64,000 bases of DNA, taken from JAJVID01 sp050247435. GTDB taxonomy: Bacteria > Acidobacteriota > Blastocatellia > RBC074. The stretch lies in NCBI GenBank assembly GCA_050247435.1, contig JBFWUF010000007.1, positions 1 through 64,000 on the forward strand, read 5' to 3'. A program made the translations under genes and the position numbers. Positions 47,701-56,718 of the stretch are shown one piece after another. The notes below the pieces were generated by a model. It was not told the DNA's origin. It searched no databases and worked only from the letters and a program-made list of their open reading frames with translations. Each line of letters begins with the position of its first letter. The stretch's first letter is position 1.

Positions 47701-48079
47701 CCGACTCGTTCGCCGCGCCGACTTCCATCCGCACATCCTCGCGCACGGTGTTGTTGAGCGCGACGTTGACGGCGGTCTTCTGGTAGGCCTTGAATCCGCT
47801 CTGCGTAACCTTCAAGTCATAGACGCCGACCTGCAAATCGCGGAAGGCATATGCGCCATCCGCGCCCGTCGTGGCATCGCGCTCCTGTCCCGTCGCTTTG
47901 TTGGTGACGGTCACCTTGGCGCCGGCGAGCACCGCGCCTGTTTGATCTTCCACTCTGCCAACTAACGTCCCATAAAGGACCTGAGCATGGGCTGTTGCGG
48001 TAAAGAGCAGGATGAGGGTAAAGGTCAGCGTAGTTGACCGGAAGTAGTGGCTGGTCAGGCTTGCGTTGCTTCGTTTCAT
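44741..48079 (-). CDS. Oar-like TonB-dependent receptor (1112 aa)
   Basis: ATG 48079 after GAGGAC. Signal peptide STTLTFTLILLFTATAHAQ; regulatory domain (GRVEDQTGAVLAGAKVTVTN to FKAYQKTAVNVAL); plug with ITNLPIGEGRNFQQLYKIIP and RLDGATVSYPWLPH; barrel ending in FALKLSF. Shares AQVLYG, WLPH, SFDAEQG and AGGAAxNVQIKSGTN with the 41094-44459 receptor. It is divergent from the MFS gene at 48555. Confidence 0.92.
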   Translation of the reverse strand: MKRSNASLTSHYFRSTTLTFTLILLFTATAHAQVLYGTLVGRVEDQTGAVLAGAKVTVTNKATGQERDATTGADGAYAFRDLQVGVYDLKVTQSGFKAYQKTAVNVALNNTVREDVRMEVGAANESVTITGEAPILQTDRADVSSQLDKAQITNLPIGEGRNFQQLYKIIPGAAPPANAHSDAGNPQRSLVTNFNGVSHSNNNTRLDGATVSYPWLPHIVAYVPPQDAVETVNIVTNSFDAEQGMAGGAAVNVQIKSGTNQFHGTAHEFHTNSRMKARNYFYYQPGTLPKNIFNQFGGTFGGPIIKNKLFFFGSWERTVRRQNASAFRTLATAALRQGDFSGTGALIYDPATGNANGSGRTLFPDNKIPANRIDPIAAKMIALIPNPNLITATPASNYFASGTYEFNRDNYDFKVNYNPTEKSTMFVRYSISPSRIFDPPSLGPAGGDALAGGQPGNAPGRVQSTAIGGTYTLTSRLLLDGNIGFTRQRLGAQNIDIDTNYGLDVLGIPGTNGPDKLQGGYPRFTISGFSSIGNPNVSNPFLFRDNQYVAAGNLSWMRGAHSLRFGGEYSFYTINHFQPQAAFGPRGGFNFSGGLTALRGGAAPTLYNGWADFLLGLPQSMGKDLQNINPAAVRMPGWGFYARDQWQVTRNLTVNYGMRYEYYPFATRDHRGAERYDPILDRVLIGGLGSTPENTGVDVGKGQLAPRLGIAWRATEKTVIRAGYGISIDPNSFRNMRDAYPATISLQISGATTLQAAGTLKDGLPAIVSPDISSGSIILPVNIGTQTFPQVFNRGYIQSFNLTIQRDIGWGFTAQAGYVGSRAIRQTANVNINAGVPGGGNAGRALARFGRIANINSLTPFNTTTYDSLQTQLNRRLSPGAQIGVSYTFSKAIGYADNSDSGLTFHTVSQWARNRAVTNFDRTHNLQIYGVYELPFGVGKRWATEGPAAWFAGGWQFNAIVSKLSGTPFTVTSSGTSLNAPGNTQTADQVLPEVRILGKVGRGESYFDPNAFAPVTAVRFGSVGRNMMRGPGVFNMDASLFRNFKLTERFALQFRTEVFNLTNTPTFNNPGANASSPTRNPDGSIIRTNGFSEITSAQGTERQFRFALKLSF

Positions 48080-48554
48080 AATCGTCCTCGAAAACCGCTG
48101 AAGAAGATACCGTTGGTTCTTACTCCCTTGCGCGAGGCAAGGAAAAGGGTTGAAGTCTGGCGGAAGCCATTGGCGATTGCGCAGGGCAGGTTGTTAGCCC
48201 GCGCGGCAAACGGCCAGCCGCCTTCGCTTCTTACTGCGACAGAAACACGCTCAGGCAGCCCGCCCGCAGTTCGTGCGAGGGACCGTCAGCGCCAAGTGCA
48301 AGTAATTCAATTCGCGATTAGGTAAAGTGCAGTGGAAAGCTTCCGGAAAGATGTTCAATTTCCCAGCAACGCCTGTTGAACGAATGGAACCGACCTGATC
48401 AGTAATGGAAGCCTCCGAATGTTTGTCTGTTTGTCTCGTCGGTTGCGCGGATTATCAGGATGGTTTGACCAAGTGTCAACCCTGCATTATGCTACACGCA
48501 CTTTTTGTCAAAGGCGGCCTTCGCCGCGATTCGCATAAACAATTTGGAGGAGCG
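48080..48554. other. divergent intergenic region, receptor versus MFS gene
   Basis: 475 bp with one clear promoter toward the MFS gene (48465-48493). Nothing else is recognised in the left half. Confidence 0.6.
48465..48493 (+). promoter_or_regulatory. sigma70-type promoter with overlapping palindromic operator
   Basis: TTGACC at 48465-48470 and TATGCT at 48488-48493 are 17 bp apart, about 60 nt before the MFS start. The -35 box is part of a perfect inverted repeat TTGAC-N5-GTCAA (48465-48479). A regulator bound there would block RNA polymerase, so this looks like a repressor operator for the transporter. Confidence 0.65.
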
Positions 48555-49859
48555 ATGGAACAACAGGCTACTGCGCCCGCCGCGGCCGCCGCCGTATCGA
48601 AGATCAAGCATCTGCGCTGGTACATCTGCGGGCTGCTCTTTTTCGCCACCGTAGTCAATTATATTGACCGGCAAGTGCTCGGCACACTTGCGCCGGAACT
48701 GCAAACCAAGATCGGCTGGACGGAATCGGAATACAGCCAGATCGTGATCTGGTTTCAGATCGCGTATGCAGCCATGTTTCTGGTATGGGGCGGGACGCTT
48801 GACCGCATAGGCGTCAAGCGTGGCTTTGCCGTCGCGCTCGTTATCTGGTCGCTGGCCGGAATGGGACATGCCCTGGCTGCCAGCGCCTTCGGTTTTATGG
48901 TTGCCCGATTCTTTCTCGGCATCGGCGAAGCGGCCAATTTCCCCGCTTCGGTCAAGACGGTCGCCGAATGGTTCCCGAAACGGGAGCGCGCGCTGGCCAC
49001 CGGCATTTTCAACGCCGGAACCAACGTCGGCGCGATCATCGCGCCGATCACGGCGCTGACGCTCAGTAAATATTACGGATGGCAGAGCGCATTCCTCTTC
49101 ACGGGCGCGGTTGGGTTTCTCTGGCTGATCTTCTGGTGGTGGCTTTATAAAAGCCCCGAAGAGCACCCGCGCCTGTCAGCCGAAGAGTTCAAACTGATTC
49201 GCGATGGCGAAGCGGATGAGAAAATCGTGAAAACGCCCTGGCTGCCGCTGCTCGTCTATCGTCAGACGTGGGCGTTCGCGTTTGGCAAGATGCTGACCGA
49301 TCCGGTCTGGTGGTTTTATCTGTTCTGGATGGCTAAATTTCTCGACAAGAGCTACGGCGTTAAAGGGACGGCGTTGATCCCTTATTTGACGACGGTCTAC
49401 CTGATCGCGGACGTCGGGTCGGTAGGTGGCGGATGGATTTCGTCCTGGCTGATTAAACGCGGCTGGACTGTCAATTGGGCGCGCAAGACAGCGATGCTGA
49501 TCTTCGCCGCAATTATGCCAATGGTCATCGTGGCCTATTACGCGAAAAGCCCGTGGACGGCGGCTATTCTGGTCGGCATCGCGGCGGGCGCACACCAAGG
49601 TTGGTCCGCCAATCTGTTTACGCTCACCGCCGACTTGTTCCCGCGCAGGGCGGTTGGCTCGGTCGTTGGCATCGGCAGTTGCATGGGCGCGGTGGGCGGC
49701 ATTCTGCTGCCGCTGTACGCAGGCAAGGTGCTTGATAACAATCCGAACTATTACCTGCCGATGTTTGTCATTGCGGGCGTGGCATATCTGGTCGCCTGGG
49801 CGGTCATTCACTTGCTGACGCCGAAGCTTGAACCGGCTGTGTTGGATCAAAACGCTTGA
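48555..49859 (+). CDS. MFS transporter, hexuronate/sugar-acid type
   Basis: A 434-aa protein with twelve helices. ATG 48555 follows TTGGAGGAGCG, so the longer frame from 48405 is rejected. ATVVNYIDRQVLGTLAP, GWTESEYSQIV and FFLGIGEAANFPASVKTVAEWFP are typical of the anion:cation symporter group (ExuT/GudP hexuronate and glucarate transporters). The likely substrate is a hexuronate or aldarate, which fits with the exported Gfo/Idh/MocA enzyme and receptor cluster. It has a dedicated promoter and palindrome. Confidence 0.9.
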   Translation: MEQQATAPAAAAAVSKIKHLRWYICGLLFFATVVNYIDRQVLGTLAPELQTKIGWTESEYSQIVIWFQIAYAAMFLVWGGTLDRIGVKRGFAVALVIWSLAGMGHALAASAFGFMVARFFLGIGEAANFPASVKTVAEWFPKRERALATGIFNAGTNVGAIIAPITALTLSKYYGWQSAFLFTGAVGFLWLIFWWWLYKSPEEHPRLSAEEFKLIRDGEADEKIVKTPWLPLLVYRQTWAFAFGKMLTDPVWWFYLFWMAKFLDKSYGVKGTALIPYLTTVYLIADVGSVGGGWISSWLIKRGWTVNWARKTAMLIFAAIMPMVIVAYYAKSPWTAAILVGIAAGAHQGWSANLFTLTADLFPRRAVGSVVGIGSCMGAVGGILLPLYAGKVLDNNPNYYLPMFVIAGVAYLVAWAVIHLLTPKLEPAVLDQNA

Positions 49860-49918
49860 ATTGCTGCGGCGGGGGATGCCGGATGAATGAATGGCGGCAT
49901 CCTTCGCAAGGCAAGCTC

Positions 49919-51781
49919 TCAACGCGCCAGCACACTCACTTTCACGTGGGACGGAGAAGCCTTCGATCTGAAAACTCGCTGCGTCGCCTTGCTGTAATCC
50001 TCTTCCCTGGCCTTAAAGATATTCTCGACATACTTCTGCGGATTGCGGTCAATCACCGGGAACCACGTGCTCTGAACCTGAACCATGATCTTGTGGCCTT
50101 TCAGGAATCGGTGATCGCATTGATGCAGGTCAATCACGTACTCGTTGACTTTGTTCGGCGTAATCGGCTCAGGCTTTTCAAAACTCTTGCGGAAACGCCC
50201 GCGAAAGACATCGTTGGCGACCATCAGTTGGTACCCACCCATTTTGTGATCTTTCGGATACTCTTCCGGATAGACATCAATCAACTTCACGATCCAGTCG
50301 CTGTCGGTTCCCGTCGTTGAAGCGAACAGATGCGCTGCTACATCTCCGGTGATCGTCACGTCTTCGGTCAAAGGATCAGTCTCCCAACTCAACACGTCAG
50401 GCCGGTGATGAACGAACCGTTGATCTTCAACCAGCCAATCCCTCCATCCCGAACCGCGAAAGTAATAAGTCGGCTCGACCGGACGCGGGCGGTAAGGCAC
50501 GGGGTTGGCCGGATCGGAGACGTAACTGTCAAACTCACGCGGGCCGGTCTGTGTGGGTGAATCGAAAGAGAGCTTGCCGTTCGCATGGAAATAGAGTTTG
50601 CCGTCGGTCGCGATGTTGCGCGGCGGCCATTGGTCGTATTTCTTCCACTCATTCGCCCCGGTCTGGAATGTGACCGCTTCGGTGATTTCAAGCCGCCCTT
50701 TGTCTTTCAGCCAGTAGGCGAACCAGGGCGCTTCGATCTTTTCGCGGTAATGTTGCGAAGTGTTGCTGTCGAATTTGATCTTGCCCAGACTGCCGCCGTC
50801 CGAACGCGCCCAGCCGCCGTGATTCCACGGCCCAGCGACGAAGAAATTGATCTTCCGCTCATCGCTCCTTTCGAGCGTCTCGTAAATCTTGATCGGCCCG
50901 TAAAAGTCTTCCTGATCCCACCATCCCGCGACGGTCAGCATCGGTACATTTACCTTCTTCAAATACCCGGCCATCGCCTGTCTCCGCCAGAATTCGTCGT
51001 AGTTCGGATGATTGACGAAATCGTTCCAGGTGGGAATTTTGTCCTTCAGGTATTTCTCGTTGGCGTTCGAGAGCGCGCCCAGCCGCAGGTACCAATCGTA
51101 GGTGTCGTATTTGTCAAACTCGAAACGCGCCTGTTCCTTGTTCGTTTCCATCATCGTCGCGTACTCGAAGCCGTAACTCAGCCGGAACGCGCCGTTGTGG
51201 TGAAAATCGTCGCCGAGAAACATGTCGGCGGGCGATGCCTGTGGCGATGCGGCCTTCAAAGCCGGGTGCGGCGAGAGCGTCGCCATCGCCGCCGTCCAGC
51301 CCGGATATGAGATGCCGATGATGCCGACGCGACCGTTATTGCCGGGCACGTTTTTGATCAGCCACTCGATGGTGTCGTAAGCGTCAGTGACTTCATCAAC
51401 AACTTTCGGATCGTTATTTTCGCCGAGCAAAGAGACCGGCGCGCGTTGCATCACGAACTGGCCCTCGGATTTGTAGCGCCCGCGAATATCCTGAAAGACG
51501 AAGATGTAACCATCCGCGGCTAACGCCGAGTATTTGCCCTGCGCCCAGCCGCGCTCGGATTCGGGCGCGTTGTAAGGCGTGCGTTCGAGCATGATCGGCA
51601 GCGGCCCGGCGGCGTTTTTCGGAATGAAGATATTCGTGTTGAGCTTCACGCCGTCGCGCATCGGGATCATCGCGTTCGTCTTCTCGAAAGCGTGTCCGGC
51701 TTCCTGCTGAGCGCCCGATTGAAATGCTACGGTAAAAATGAATACCGCGACGAACATTCCGTAAAATGTGATGCGTTTCAT
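49919..51781 (-). CDS. exported CocE/NonD-type alpha/beta hydrolase (X-Pro peptidase family)
   Basis: A 620-aa protein with signal peptide FYGMFVAVFIFTVAFQSGAQ. The N-terminal alpha/beta-hydrolase domain has the nucleophile elbow GISYPGW, and PWNHGGWARSDGG holds the likely catalytic His. A C-terminal jelly-roll follows (VSDPANPVPYRPRPVEP to VQVQSTWFPVIDRNPQKY). Family members cleave acyl esters (cocaine esterase), X-Pro dipeptides or beta-lactam side chains; the true substrate is unknown. ATG 51781 after GGGGGAGA. It overlaps nothing and ends convergent with the MFS gene, 59 nt between stops. Confidence 0.92.
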   Translation of the reverse strand: MKRITFYGMFVAVFIFTVAFQSGAQQEAGHAFEKTNAMIPMRDGVKLNTNIFIPKNAAGPLPIMLERTPYNAPESERGWAQGKYSALAADGYIFVFQDIRGRYKSEGQFVMQRAPVSLLGENNDPKVVDEVTDAYDTIEWLIKNVPGNNGRVGIIGISYPGWTAAMATLSPHPALKAASPQASPADMFLGDDFHHNGAFRLSYGFEYATMMETNKEQARFEFDKYDTYDWYLRLGALSNANEKYLKDKIPTWNDFVNHPNYDEFWRRQAMAGYLKKVNVPMLTVAGWWDQEDFYGPIKIYETLERSDERKINFFVAGPWNHGGWARSDGGSLGKIKFDSNTSQHYREKIEAPWFAYWLKDKGRLEITEAVTFQTGANEWKKYDQWPPRNIATDGKLYFHANGKLSFDSPTQTGPREFDSYVSDPANPVPYRPRPVEPTYYFRGSGWRDWLVEDQRFVHHRPDVLSWETDPLTEDVTITGDVAAHLFASTTGTDSDWIVKLIDVYPEEYPKDHKMGGYQLMVANDVFRGRFRKSFEKPEPITPNKVNEYVIDLHQCDHRFLKGHKIMVQVQSTWFPVIDRNPQKYVENIFKAREEDYSKATQRVFRSKASPSHVKVSVLAR

Positions 51782-51806
51782 CGTCTCTCCCCCAATCGCT
51801 GCCGAT

Positions 51807-52295
51807 TTATTTGATTCGCGCCATCATGTGCGCATCCACGAACTCTCCGTCGCGGAACGCCGATTTGCGCATTGTGCCTTCGATCTCGAATCCGAACCTG
51901 CGATAGAGCGCGATCGCAGGCTCGTTGTCGGTGTAGACGGTCAGTTCGAGCCGTGTGAGGTTCAGCCACTTGTCCGCCAGATCAACCACTGCCCGCATCA
52001 TCGCCGTGCCGACGCCTTTGCCCTGCCAATCGTCGCGCACCGACATCCCGATCTCGCCAATGTGATTGATTCGCGGCCTGGTCTTCGTAAACAGCCCTAT
52101 TGAGCCTACGACTTCGCCGTCAACAACGGCGACCAGCAGATGATCGCCTTCCCCGCATTTGGCCAGTTGCTCGCGAACCGATTCGATACTGCGATACGGA
52201 GTTTGCAGCGTATTGCGAACGACGCCTGGCGAAGTGAAACATCTCCACATGGCTTCGGCGTCCGACAGCTCAGCCCTGCGAATAGTGATGTTCAT
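51807..52295 (-). CDS. GNAT family N-acetyltransferase
   Basis: A 162-aa protein from ATG 52295, overlapping the dxr stop (ATGA), so translation is coupled to dxr; the longer frame to 52385 lies inside dxr and is rejected. It has the acetyl-CoA loop DDWQGKGVGTAMMRA and the C-terminal RLELTVYTDNEPAIALYRRFGF, typical of GNAT. The substrate is unknown. The usual dxr partner rseP is absent here. Confidence 0.92.
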   Translation of the reverse strand: MNITIRRAELSDAEAMWRCFTSPGVVRNTLQTPYRSIESVREQLAKCGEGDHLLVAVVDGEVVGSIGLFTKTRPRINHIGEIGMSVRDDWQGKGVGTAMMRAVVDLADKWLNLTRLELTVYTDNEPAIALYRRFGFEIEGTMRKSAFRDGEFVDAHMMARIK

Positions 52296-53449
52296 ATCTT
52301 CTGTTTGACCCAGCCGCGCGACCAACGGTCGGCGGCGAGCACTATGTCGAGTGTTGAAGCGGGCTGGGGCGTATGCGCCTCGCAAGCGGAACTGATCAAG
52401 CGCGGGATATCGCCGAATTTGATCTTCTCGTCGAGAAACGCGGCGACTGCGATTTCATTCGCCGCGTTCAACACGGCGGGCATTGTTCCCCCCTTGCGCA
52501 GCGCGTCGTAGGCGAGCGCGACGCACGGAAACTTCCCGGCATCCAGCCCGAAGAATTCGAGCTTGCTTAAAGCGGTCAGATCGAGGGACGCCAGCTCGGT
52601 CGGATGACGGTCGGGATAGGTCAACGCGTACTGGATCGCGTGACGCATGTCGGTCACTCCCATCTGCGCGATGATCGAACCGTCAACCATCTCGATCATC
52701 GAATGCACGACCGATTGCGGATGCACGACGATATCAATCTCATCGGCTGAGGCGTTGAAGAGCCAGTGCGCTTCGATCACCTCCAGGCCTTTGTTCATCA
52801 TTGTGGCGGAATCAATCGTGATCTTCGCGCCCATTCGCCACGTCGGATGATTCAGAGCCTGATCGGGCGTGGCGTTTTCCATCTCTTCTTTGGACGAATT
52901 TCGGAAAGGCCCGCCGGAAGCGGTCAAGATCAATCGTTTCAATTCGCGCCGATGTTCTCCGCGCAAGCACTGGTGAAGCGCGTTGTGTTCGCTGTCAACC
53001 GGCAACAACTCCGCGCCCGACTTTTCGGCGGCTCGAGCCATCAATTCACCCGCGACGACCAGCGTCTCTTTGTTCGCCAACGCCACGCGCCGCCCCAGTT
53101 CCAGCGCGCGATAGGTCGGCAATAAGCCCAACGCGCCGACGACCGCGCCGATCACAATCTCCACGCCGTCGCACGTCGCGACTTCGCAAAGCCCGTCAAC
53201 ACCGATGCCGATCTTCGGCTGCGCGGTTACGCCACGCCGCGTCAGTTCCTGACGAAGTCTTTCCGCGCTCTCCTCGTCACTGGTTGAAACCAGACGCGGG
53301 CGATGTTGTTCGACTTGCTCGGCCAGCAATTCGATATTCGCCCCCGCGCCCAACGCGGCGACGCCGAACTCACCCTTGAAAGCGTTGACGACACGCAGGG
53401 TGTTGCGGCCGATTGAGCCGGTCGAACCTAGAATCGCAATCTGTTTCAT
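52292..53449 (-). CDS. dxr: 1-deoxy-D-xylulose 5-phosphate reductoisomerase
   Basis: A 385-aa enzyme of normal length. NADPH-binding N-terminus ILGSTGSIGRNTLRVV; catalytic regions VALANKETLVVAG, LPVDSEHNALHQCL, LTASGGPFR and HPTWRMGAKITIDSATMMNKGLE (in part). It makes MEP from DXP in the isoprenoid pathway, which supplies UppS nearby. 27 nt from the gene upstream. Confidence 0.97.
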   Translation of the reverse strand: MKQIAILGSTGSIGRNTLRVVNAFKGEFGVAALGAGANIELLAEQVEQHRPRLVSTSDEESAERLRQELTRRGVTAQPKIGIGVDGLCEVATCDGVEIVIGAVVGALGLLPTYRALELGRRVALANKETLVVAGELMARAAEKSGAELLPVDSEHNALHQCLRGEHRRELKRLILTASGGPFRNSSKEEMENATPDQALNHPTWRMGAKITIDSATMMNKGLEVIEAHWLFNASADEIDIVVHPQSVVHSMIEMVDGSIIAQMGVTDMRHAIQYALTYPDRHPTELASLDLTALSKLEFFGLDAGKFPCVALAYDALRKGGTMPAVLNAANEIAVAAFLDEKIKFGDIPRLISSACEAHTPQPASTLDIVLAADRWSRGWVKQKI

Positions 53450-53476
53450 AAACTCGAGGTCGCTGGCCGTCAGCGC

Positions 53477-54061
53477 CTACTGGTTGCGCCGTCCTCTCTT
53501 GAGCGCTTCTATTTCAGCCTCCAACTGCTTCACCTTTTGTTCCAGCGCGGTGATTCGATCTTCAGCGCTGCCGCTCCCCGAAGCGGCGCTCGGCGCCCCA
53601 GGCGCCGGAGTATCTCCAAACACTTCACGAACCACGGCTCCGCGCACCGAGACTTCGAATAGCGTTATCACGGCTGGGGCTGAAACCTGCAAAGTAACCA
53701 CGTGCCGCCCATAAGTGATTTCAATATCTCCTGAAAGCGTATGATTCGCCCCATCGAAACGCATCACTCCCTTTCCGTCCAGGATCACCACGCCACTCGC
53801 AGGCTCGGAGGAATCAACAAGGAACTTGATGAAATCGGGCATCTTGGCGTTTCTGGGGTTCTCGTTCTTTTCATGATCCACTTCGATTGTGAACGAGACT
53901 TTGTCCTTGACCGTGCGCCTGCCTGAAATCAGTTTCAAATGGATGTCAGCCCGAGCCGTGCTCGCCATCGTCGTCAACATAACAGCCGCGATCATCAATG
54001 AACAAACTGACAAACACCGACGCTGAGATCTTCTCTTAGTGATCTTCCGGTCTTTCAACAT
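53477..54061 (-). CDS. secreted hypothetical protein with C-terminal coiled coil
   Basis: A 194-aa protein with signal region VCSLMIAAVMLTTMASTARA. The mature part starts DIHLKLISGRRTVKDK, continues as a beta-rich domain, then a Pro/Ala/Gly/Ser-rich linker (TPAPGAPSAASGSGS), and ends in a short coiled coil (EDRITALEQKVKQLEAEIEA). No family is recognised. It sits between cdsA and dxr, an unusual insertion into the uppS-cdsA-dxr order. Confidence 0.78.
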   Translation of the reverse strand: MLKDRKITKRRSQRRCLSVCSLMIAAVMLTTMASTARADIHLKLISGRRTVKDKVSFTIEVDHEKNENPRNAKMPDFIKFLVDSSEPASGVVILDGKGVMRFDGANHTLSGDIEITYGRHVVTLQVSAPAVITLFEVSVRGAVVREVFGDTPAPGAPSAASGSGSAEDRITALEQKVKQLEAEIEALKRGRRNQ

Positions 54062-54090
54062 GCTTAACTCCTTTTTGATGAACCAAGTGG

Positions 54091-54897
54091 TTATTTCAGG
54101 AAAATCCAGTAGAAGTAATACAGCAGTGGAGCGTTAAAAAGCATGCTGTCCAACCGATCAAGCAACCCGCCGTGCCCCGGAATCAGATTCCCTGCGTCTT
54201 TCGCCCGCGCCCCGCGTTTGAGCATTGATTCGCACAGGTCGCCGACGATTCCGAGCGCGCCCATCACCAAAGCTAGTGGAATCGCATAAACGATCTTCAA
54301 TTCGGGAAAGAACCAGAAGTGAGCGATCAACGCCGCGATGACGTTGCCCGCAAGCCCGCCAATGGCGCCTTCGACGGTTTTGCCCGGACTGACGCGCGGA
54401 GCCAGTCTCTTTCGCCCTAGCGTGCGTCCAGTGTAATAAGCTCCGGTATCGCCCGCGAAGACGACGAAGAAAAAGAGCGTCAGCAGCTTCGCCGGTAGAT
54501 GCGGGATCGGACTTTCGATCACTCGAATTGCGATGATGTAACCACCCAGCACGGCCACATACAACACGCCGAAAACTTTTGTCGCCGCGACAGGCAGCAT
54601 CTCGCTGAAATCCTCATCGTTCGCGCGCGTAAAAAGCTGGACGAGCAGTTCGACGATTACCAGCGCCGCGATAATCGCGGCGATCAGATCGTGCCGCCCA
54701 AAATAAAAAGCGGCGAGCGTCGCCGCCGCCGCTAGTAAGCCTTGAACCTCTCCGCCGTGTTTGGCCAGCCGGTAATATTCATAAATCCCAAGCAGGACGC
54801 CTGTGGCGGCGATTGCGGAAAACCAGATCGGCTCCCCGACCCACAGGGCGGCTAAGAGAATCGGTATAAAGACAATTGCGCTAAGAACACGGGCCAT
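54091..54897 (-). CDS. cdsA: phosphatidate cytidylyltransferase
   Basis: A 268-aa polytopic membrane enzyme. The C-terminal signature GDLCESMLKRGARAKDAGNL followed by IPGHGGLLDRLDSM is the CdsA hallmark; SPGKTVEGAIGG is also present. It makes CDP-diacylglycerol for phospholipids. The ATG at 54897 is preceded only by a palindromic tandem-repeat element and has no Shine-Dalgarno, which is unusual. Confidence 0.95.
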   Translation of the reverse strand: MARVLSAIVFIPILLAALWVGEPIWFSAIAATGVLLGIYEYYRLAKHGGEVQGLLAAAATLAAFYFGRHDLIAAIIAALVIVELLVQLFTRANDEDFSEMLPVAATKVFGVLYVAVLGGYIIAIRVIESPIPHLPAKLLTLFFFVVFAGDTGAYYTGRTLGRKRLAPRVSPGKTVEGAIGGLAGNVIAALIAHFWFFPELKIVYAIPLALVMGALGIVGDLCESMLKRGARAKDAGNLIPGHGGLLDRLDSMLFNAPLLYYFYWIFLK

Positions 54898-54903
54898 GCA
54901 AAA

Positions 54904-54993
<90 letters not shown>

Positions 54994-54995
54994 CG

Positions 54996-55802
54996 TTACG
55001 AAGCGTTGACAACAGCGAGCCGCGCGTTTCCATTTAAACCGCCGAACCGTCGCTCGCGTTTTTGATAATCAATGACGGCGGCGAAAAGGTCCGGACGCCG
55101 GAAATCAGGCCACAGGGTCTCCGTCACGTAAATTTCCGAGTAGGCGATTTGCCACAAAAGGAAATTACTCACGCGCATCTCGCCGCTGGTGCGAATCAGC
55201 AGATCGGGATCGGGCAGGTCGGCGGTGTAAAGTTGCCGGGCAATCTCGTTCTCGGTGATTGATTCGGGAGCGCGGCCTTCGCGCAGGCATTTTTCCATCA
55301 GCTTGCGAAAAGCGTCAACCATCTCCACGCGCCCACCGTAATTGAGCGCAACGTTCAAAACCATGCCGGTGTTGTTCGCGGTCTTGCGAATCGCGCTGCG
55401 CAATTCAAATTGCACCGATTCATCCAGTTCGCTTGTGCGGCCAATGGTCTGAAATCGAATATTGTTGCGATGGATGTTTTCAATTTCCTTGCGCAGATAC
55501 TCTTTCAGAAAAGTCATCAACGCTTCGATCTCGAATGGCGGGCGTTTCCAGTTCTCTACCGAAAACGCGTAAAGCGTCAAAGCCTCCAAACCTAGTCGCG
55601 CGCCGGTATCAACCGCGGCTCGCACGGCCTCGACGCCCGCGCGATGGCCCGCGACGCGCGGCAGGAAGCGGCGATTCGCCCATCGCCCGTTACCATCCAT
55701 GATCACCGCGATGTGGCGCGGCAGACGTGTAAAGTCAATCTGTTTGAGCAACGTCTCATCGCGCGAGCCTGGCTCAATTACTTCGGAAAAGTCTTCCAGC
55801 AT
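54996..55802 (-). CDS. uppS: isoprenyl transferase (undecaprenyl diphosphate synthase)
   Basis: A 268-aa cis-prenyltransferase with HIAVIMDGNGRWANRR, then HRAGVEAVRAAVDTG, LTLYAFSVENWKRP, and the C-terminal DLLIRTSGEMRVSNFLLWQ. It makes the C55 lipid carrier for wall synthesis. The start ATG 55802 is preceded by a CAACAACAA run and no clear Shine-Dalgarno. Confidence 0.96.
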   Translation of the reverse strand: MLEDFSEVIEPGSRDETLLKQIDFTRLPRHIAVIMDGNGRWANRRFLPRVAGHRAGVEAVRAAVDTGARLGLEALTLYAFSVENWKRPPFEIEALMTFLKEYLRKEIENIHRNNIRFQTIGRTSELDESVQFELRSAIRKTANNTGMVLNVALNYGGRVEMVDAFRKLMEKCLREGRAPESITENEIARQLYTADLPDPDLLIRTSGEMRVSNFLLWQIAYSEIYVTETLWPDFRRPDLFAAVIDYQKRERRFGGLNGNARLAVVNAS

Positions 55803-55882
55803 TGTTGTTGTTGTTATGGCGCTTTCGATTAGGATTTGAAGTTTATGACCGCGAAAAAATGGCCAAAAACAAGCGACGAATA

Positions 55883-56626
55883 CTAATACTCGACTTTCAC
55901 CAGCGTCAACCCTCGCGCTGGAGCGGGCGCGCCAGCGAGCGTGCGATCCTTGCTTTCGATTAATTCGGAGATCGAACCGGCCTTCAACCGCCCGCGATTC
56001 GCTTCGACCAGCGCGCCGGCCATCGTGCGAACCTGATAGCGCAGAAATCCGTCACCAGAAAAAAAAAGCTTGAGCAGATTGCCTTCGCGCTCGACGCCAA
56101 CGTCTGTGATCATCCTAGTGAAAGTCTTCGTCTCGCAATCGGTGACAGTGAACGCGGTGAAATCGTGCGCGCCCAACAAAGCCTTGCTCTCTTCGGCCAG
56201 CCTTTCAACATCGAGCGGGTAAGGGTAATGCCACGCGTAACGAACCAGGAATGGATTCATCACCTCGGCTAGATAAATCTGATAGCGATACATCTTGCGC
56301 TTCGCGTCGAACCGCGCGTGGAACTCTTCCTCCGCGGGCGCGGCGTCAATCACGCGAATCTCTGGTGGCAAATTGCCATTCAGAGCGCGCCGTAATTCTT
56401 TACCCTCCCACGCTCGCGACAGCCTGCCAGACAAACTAAAAGACACCACCTGCCCCTCCGCGTGAACTCCCGCATCGGTACGCCCAGCGGCGTGGGTTGT
56501 GACTGGCGCGCCTTCAAACTTTTCGAGCGCGGCGTTCAAAACACCCTGAATCGTCGGCTGATTGATTTGCAACTGCCAGCCGAAATAGTCCGCGCCGTCG
56601 TAAGCGAGCGTGATGCGATATTTCAT
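55883..56626 (-). CDS. truA: tRNA pseudouridine synthase A
   Basis: A 247-aa enzyme with N-terminal YRITLAYDGADYFGWQLQ and catalytic Asp in AAGRTDAGVHAEGQV; GDGFLRYQVRTMAGALVE near the end is typical. It modifies positions 38-40 of tRNA anticodon arms. Confidence 0.96.
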   Translation of the reverse strand: MKYRITLAYDGADYFGWQLQINQPTIQGVLNAALEKFEGAPVTTHAAGRTDAGVHAEGQVVSFSLSGRLSRAWEGKELRRALNGNLPPEIRVIDAAPAEEEFHARFDAKRKMYRYQIYLAEVMNPFLVRYAWHYPYPLDVERLAEESKALLGAHDFTAFTVTDCETKTFTRMITDVGVEREGNLLKLFFSGDGFLRYQVRTMAGALVEANRGRLKAGSISELIESKDRTLAGAPAPARGLTLVKVEY

Positions 56627-56718
56627 AGGAGCTTCGCCACAAGCGGCGTTACGCGCGAGATGCTACGCCGAGCTGCGAGCGCCGTCAAGTACTTTTCCAT
56701 ATAAAGCAGCAAAATAAG

